A DNA stretch of 64,000 bases from Cycas panzhihuaensis (taxonomy: Eukaryota > Cycadophyta): assembly GCA_023213395.1 (NCBI GenBank), contig CM041465.1, forward strand, positions 64,673,741 to 64,737,740, written 5' to 3'. A program made the translations under genes and the position numbers. The first letter of the stretch is position 1. Each line of letters opens with the position of its first letter. Below, one piece after another: positions 62,650 to 64,000 of this stretch. Below the pieces are notes generated by a model. That model saw nothing but the letters and a program-made list of their open reading frames with translations, did no database searches and was not told the origin of the DNA.

Positions 62650-63090
62650 TTTTGCAATGATCATTCCTTTTTTGGATTTTTAGTTAATAATCTTAAGATC
62701 ATACTCTTGAAGGAGTATGGCCCATTTACCTGCCCCACCTATCAAGTCTGATCAAGTTAGTAGATCTTCAAGGATTAAATTGGACAATCGTATAAGTAAT
62801 ATTACTAAGGAGGGAATGTCTAAACTTTTGTTAGCATAGACTAGCACTAGGCATTCTTTTTCAGCTAACAAGAAGTTTAGTTCTACCACCACTAATGTAC
62901 GACTAATGAAGTAGATAACCCTTTTAGTCTTAGAGCCATCCTCTTAGGCTAGCATAGCCACAAGGGATTCTTCAGTTATTGAAGTGTATAGGATAAAGGG
63001 ATGGTCAAAGAGAGGGGGAGCTAATACTAGACTAATATAAGGGCTCATTTGAGCTCTTGAAAGGTTTCTTAGGCCCTAGAGGACTAAACA
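62650..63090 (-). pseudogene. RNase H 1 of element E
   Basis: Counterpart of 27604-28071, recognisable by the shared positions of the minus-strand 'VIYFISRTLVVVELNFLLAEKECLVLV'-type segment (about 62850-62940; only its pattern is preserved). Degenerate. Confidence 0.6.
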
Positions 63091-63793
63091 AAAGGAGCTT
63101 CCTTCCTTAATAGGTTGGTTAAGGGTTTAGCATTTATAGTGAAGTTTGTTAAGAAATACCTTAGGAACCCTCACCTCCCCAAAAATGACTTAATATGTCA
63201 TTGTATTCTTAGAGGAGGTATCTCAACTATAGCTTTGACCTTGTCAAGGCCAATTTCGATTCCTTATTTAGAAATAAGGAACTCTAAAAGCTTATCAGTC
63301 ATTAATGCAAAGATGTATTTGAGTGGATTTAAGTTGATGTGGTATTTATAGAACACCTTACAAAAATTACTCTAATGTCTATAGGGTAATCAACCCTTTT
63401 TTAGGAGAGGCCAATCATGTCACCTATAAAACCCTTAATAGTTTTATTAATAAGATCATGAAATATGAATCGTATTGCCCTTTGGTAGGTAGCACCAGTA
63501 TTGTTAAAACCAAAGGGAATGGATCTGTAGGTAAACATCCCCTAAGGAGTAGTGAAGGCCATCTTATGATGGTCCTCAGGGGATATTTAGATTTGGTTAT
63601 AACCAAAAAACCCATCCATTAAATATATAACTTTAAAATTAGTTGTACAATTAATGATTTGATTGATGAATAGGAGAGGAAAGTTGTCATTTGGATAAGC
63701 CTTGTTAATATCTCTAAAGTTGACATAAATTTTGATGGCCCCACTCTACTTAGTAATGGGTACAATATTAGAAACCCATCTAGGGTAATCGAT
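63091..63793 (-). pseudogene. Reverse transcriptase of element E (partial)
   Basis: Counterpart of 28155-28800. Block B ('FGFNNTGATYQRAI') is visible near 63470-63515. The catalytic MDD position near 63410-63430 reads IGDM, so the first catalytic Asp of that pair is lost. Similarity ends at GGGTAATCGAT (63783-63793), identical in C. Confidence 0.7.
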
Positions 63794-63795
63794 TG

Positions 63796-64000
63796 ATCCA
63801 GCAGGGTCTACCACATGTTACAGGATGCAGAAAATTCTAGGCATTGGTATAACTGAAAGAGATATGGCCAAATGGTATCAAAATTATATGAAATTTTGTG
63901 TAAAGGGAGAAGACACATCCCACTAGATGTGTACAAAAGGTGGGGTTCAGAAAATATCATTTGATTAGAGTTCAAGCCTTGTTTTTGCATAAAATTAATC
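63796..64000. other. Unidentified sequence after the break in element E
   Basis: From TGATCCAGCAGG the sequence no longer follows element C. The last ~205 bp contain no motif I recognise. It may be the edge of another insertion or a rearrangement. Confidence 0.4.

Overview
This window is plant nuclear DNA made almost entirely of transposable elements and an endogenous virus. I see no intact host gene, rRNA, tRNA or CRISPR array. Evidence for a land plant: Ty1/copia and Ty3/gypsy (Tat-type) LTR retrotransposons, remains of a Caulimoviridae-type pararetrovirus, and a broken piece of a plastid-type DUF3067 gene. High AT content, long (AT)n tracts and deep nesting suggest a large, repeat-rich genome such as a gymnosperm or fern. 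That last step is inference.

Layout by reconstructed insertion order. (1) The oldest layer is a minus-strand tandem array of a caulimovirid-like endogenous virus: copy 1 at 15977-18905 and copy 2 at 35640-39651 plus 51470 to about 53300. (2) Three LTR elements sit in or against this array. Copia element F (remains at about 3394-3668 and 15039-15976) abuts copy 1. The 16.7-kb Tat-type element C (18906-35634, minus) lies at the copy 1/copy 2 junction, with target duplication ATAGT/ACAGT. The 11.8-kb Tat-type element D (39652-51469, plus) lies inside copy 2, with target duplication CTATG/CTATA. (3) Element F was itself hit by element B (3669-15008, target duplication TCAAT) and apparently by element G (1 to about 3393, left end off the window). 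(4) Element A (5144-11323, target duplication CTGCT) lies inside B. (5) A decayed relative of C, element E, fills about 53420-63795. The last 205 bases do not match C.

A, B and G are one family: a copia-type primer binding site, short LTRs of about 320-410 bp, a long AT-rich leader and only a gag-like gene next to the 3' LTR. They carry no protease, integrase or reverse transcriptase, so they must have depended on an autonomous copia element. Between two conserved stretches each has a different middle segment. In A this segment includes a minus-strand piece of a plant DUF3067 gene.

Element C has gag, protease, RT, a first RNase H, integrase and a second (archaeal/plant-type) RNase H beside the 3' LTR. 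Between integrase and the second RNase H lies an antisense gene resembling plant-mobile-domain proteins, which is also present in E. D keeps gag, protease and the second RNase H but has no recognisable RT or integrase.
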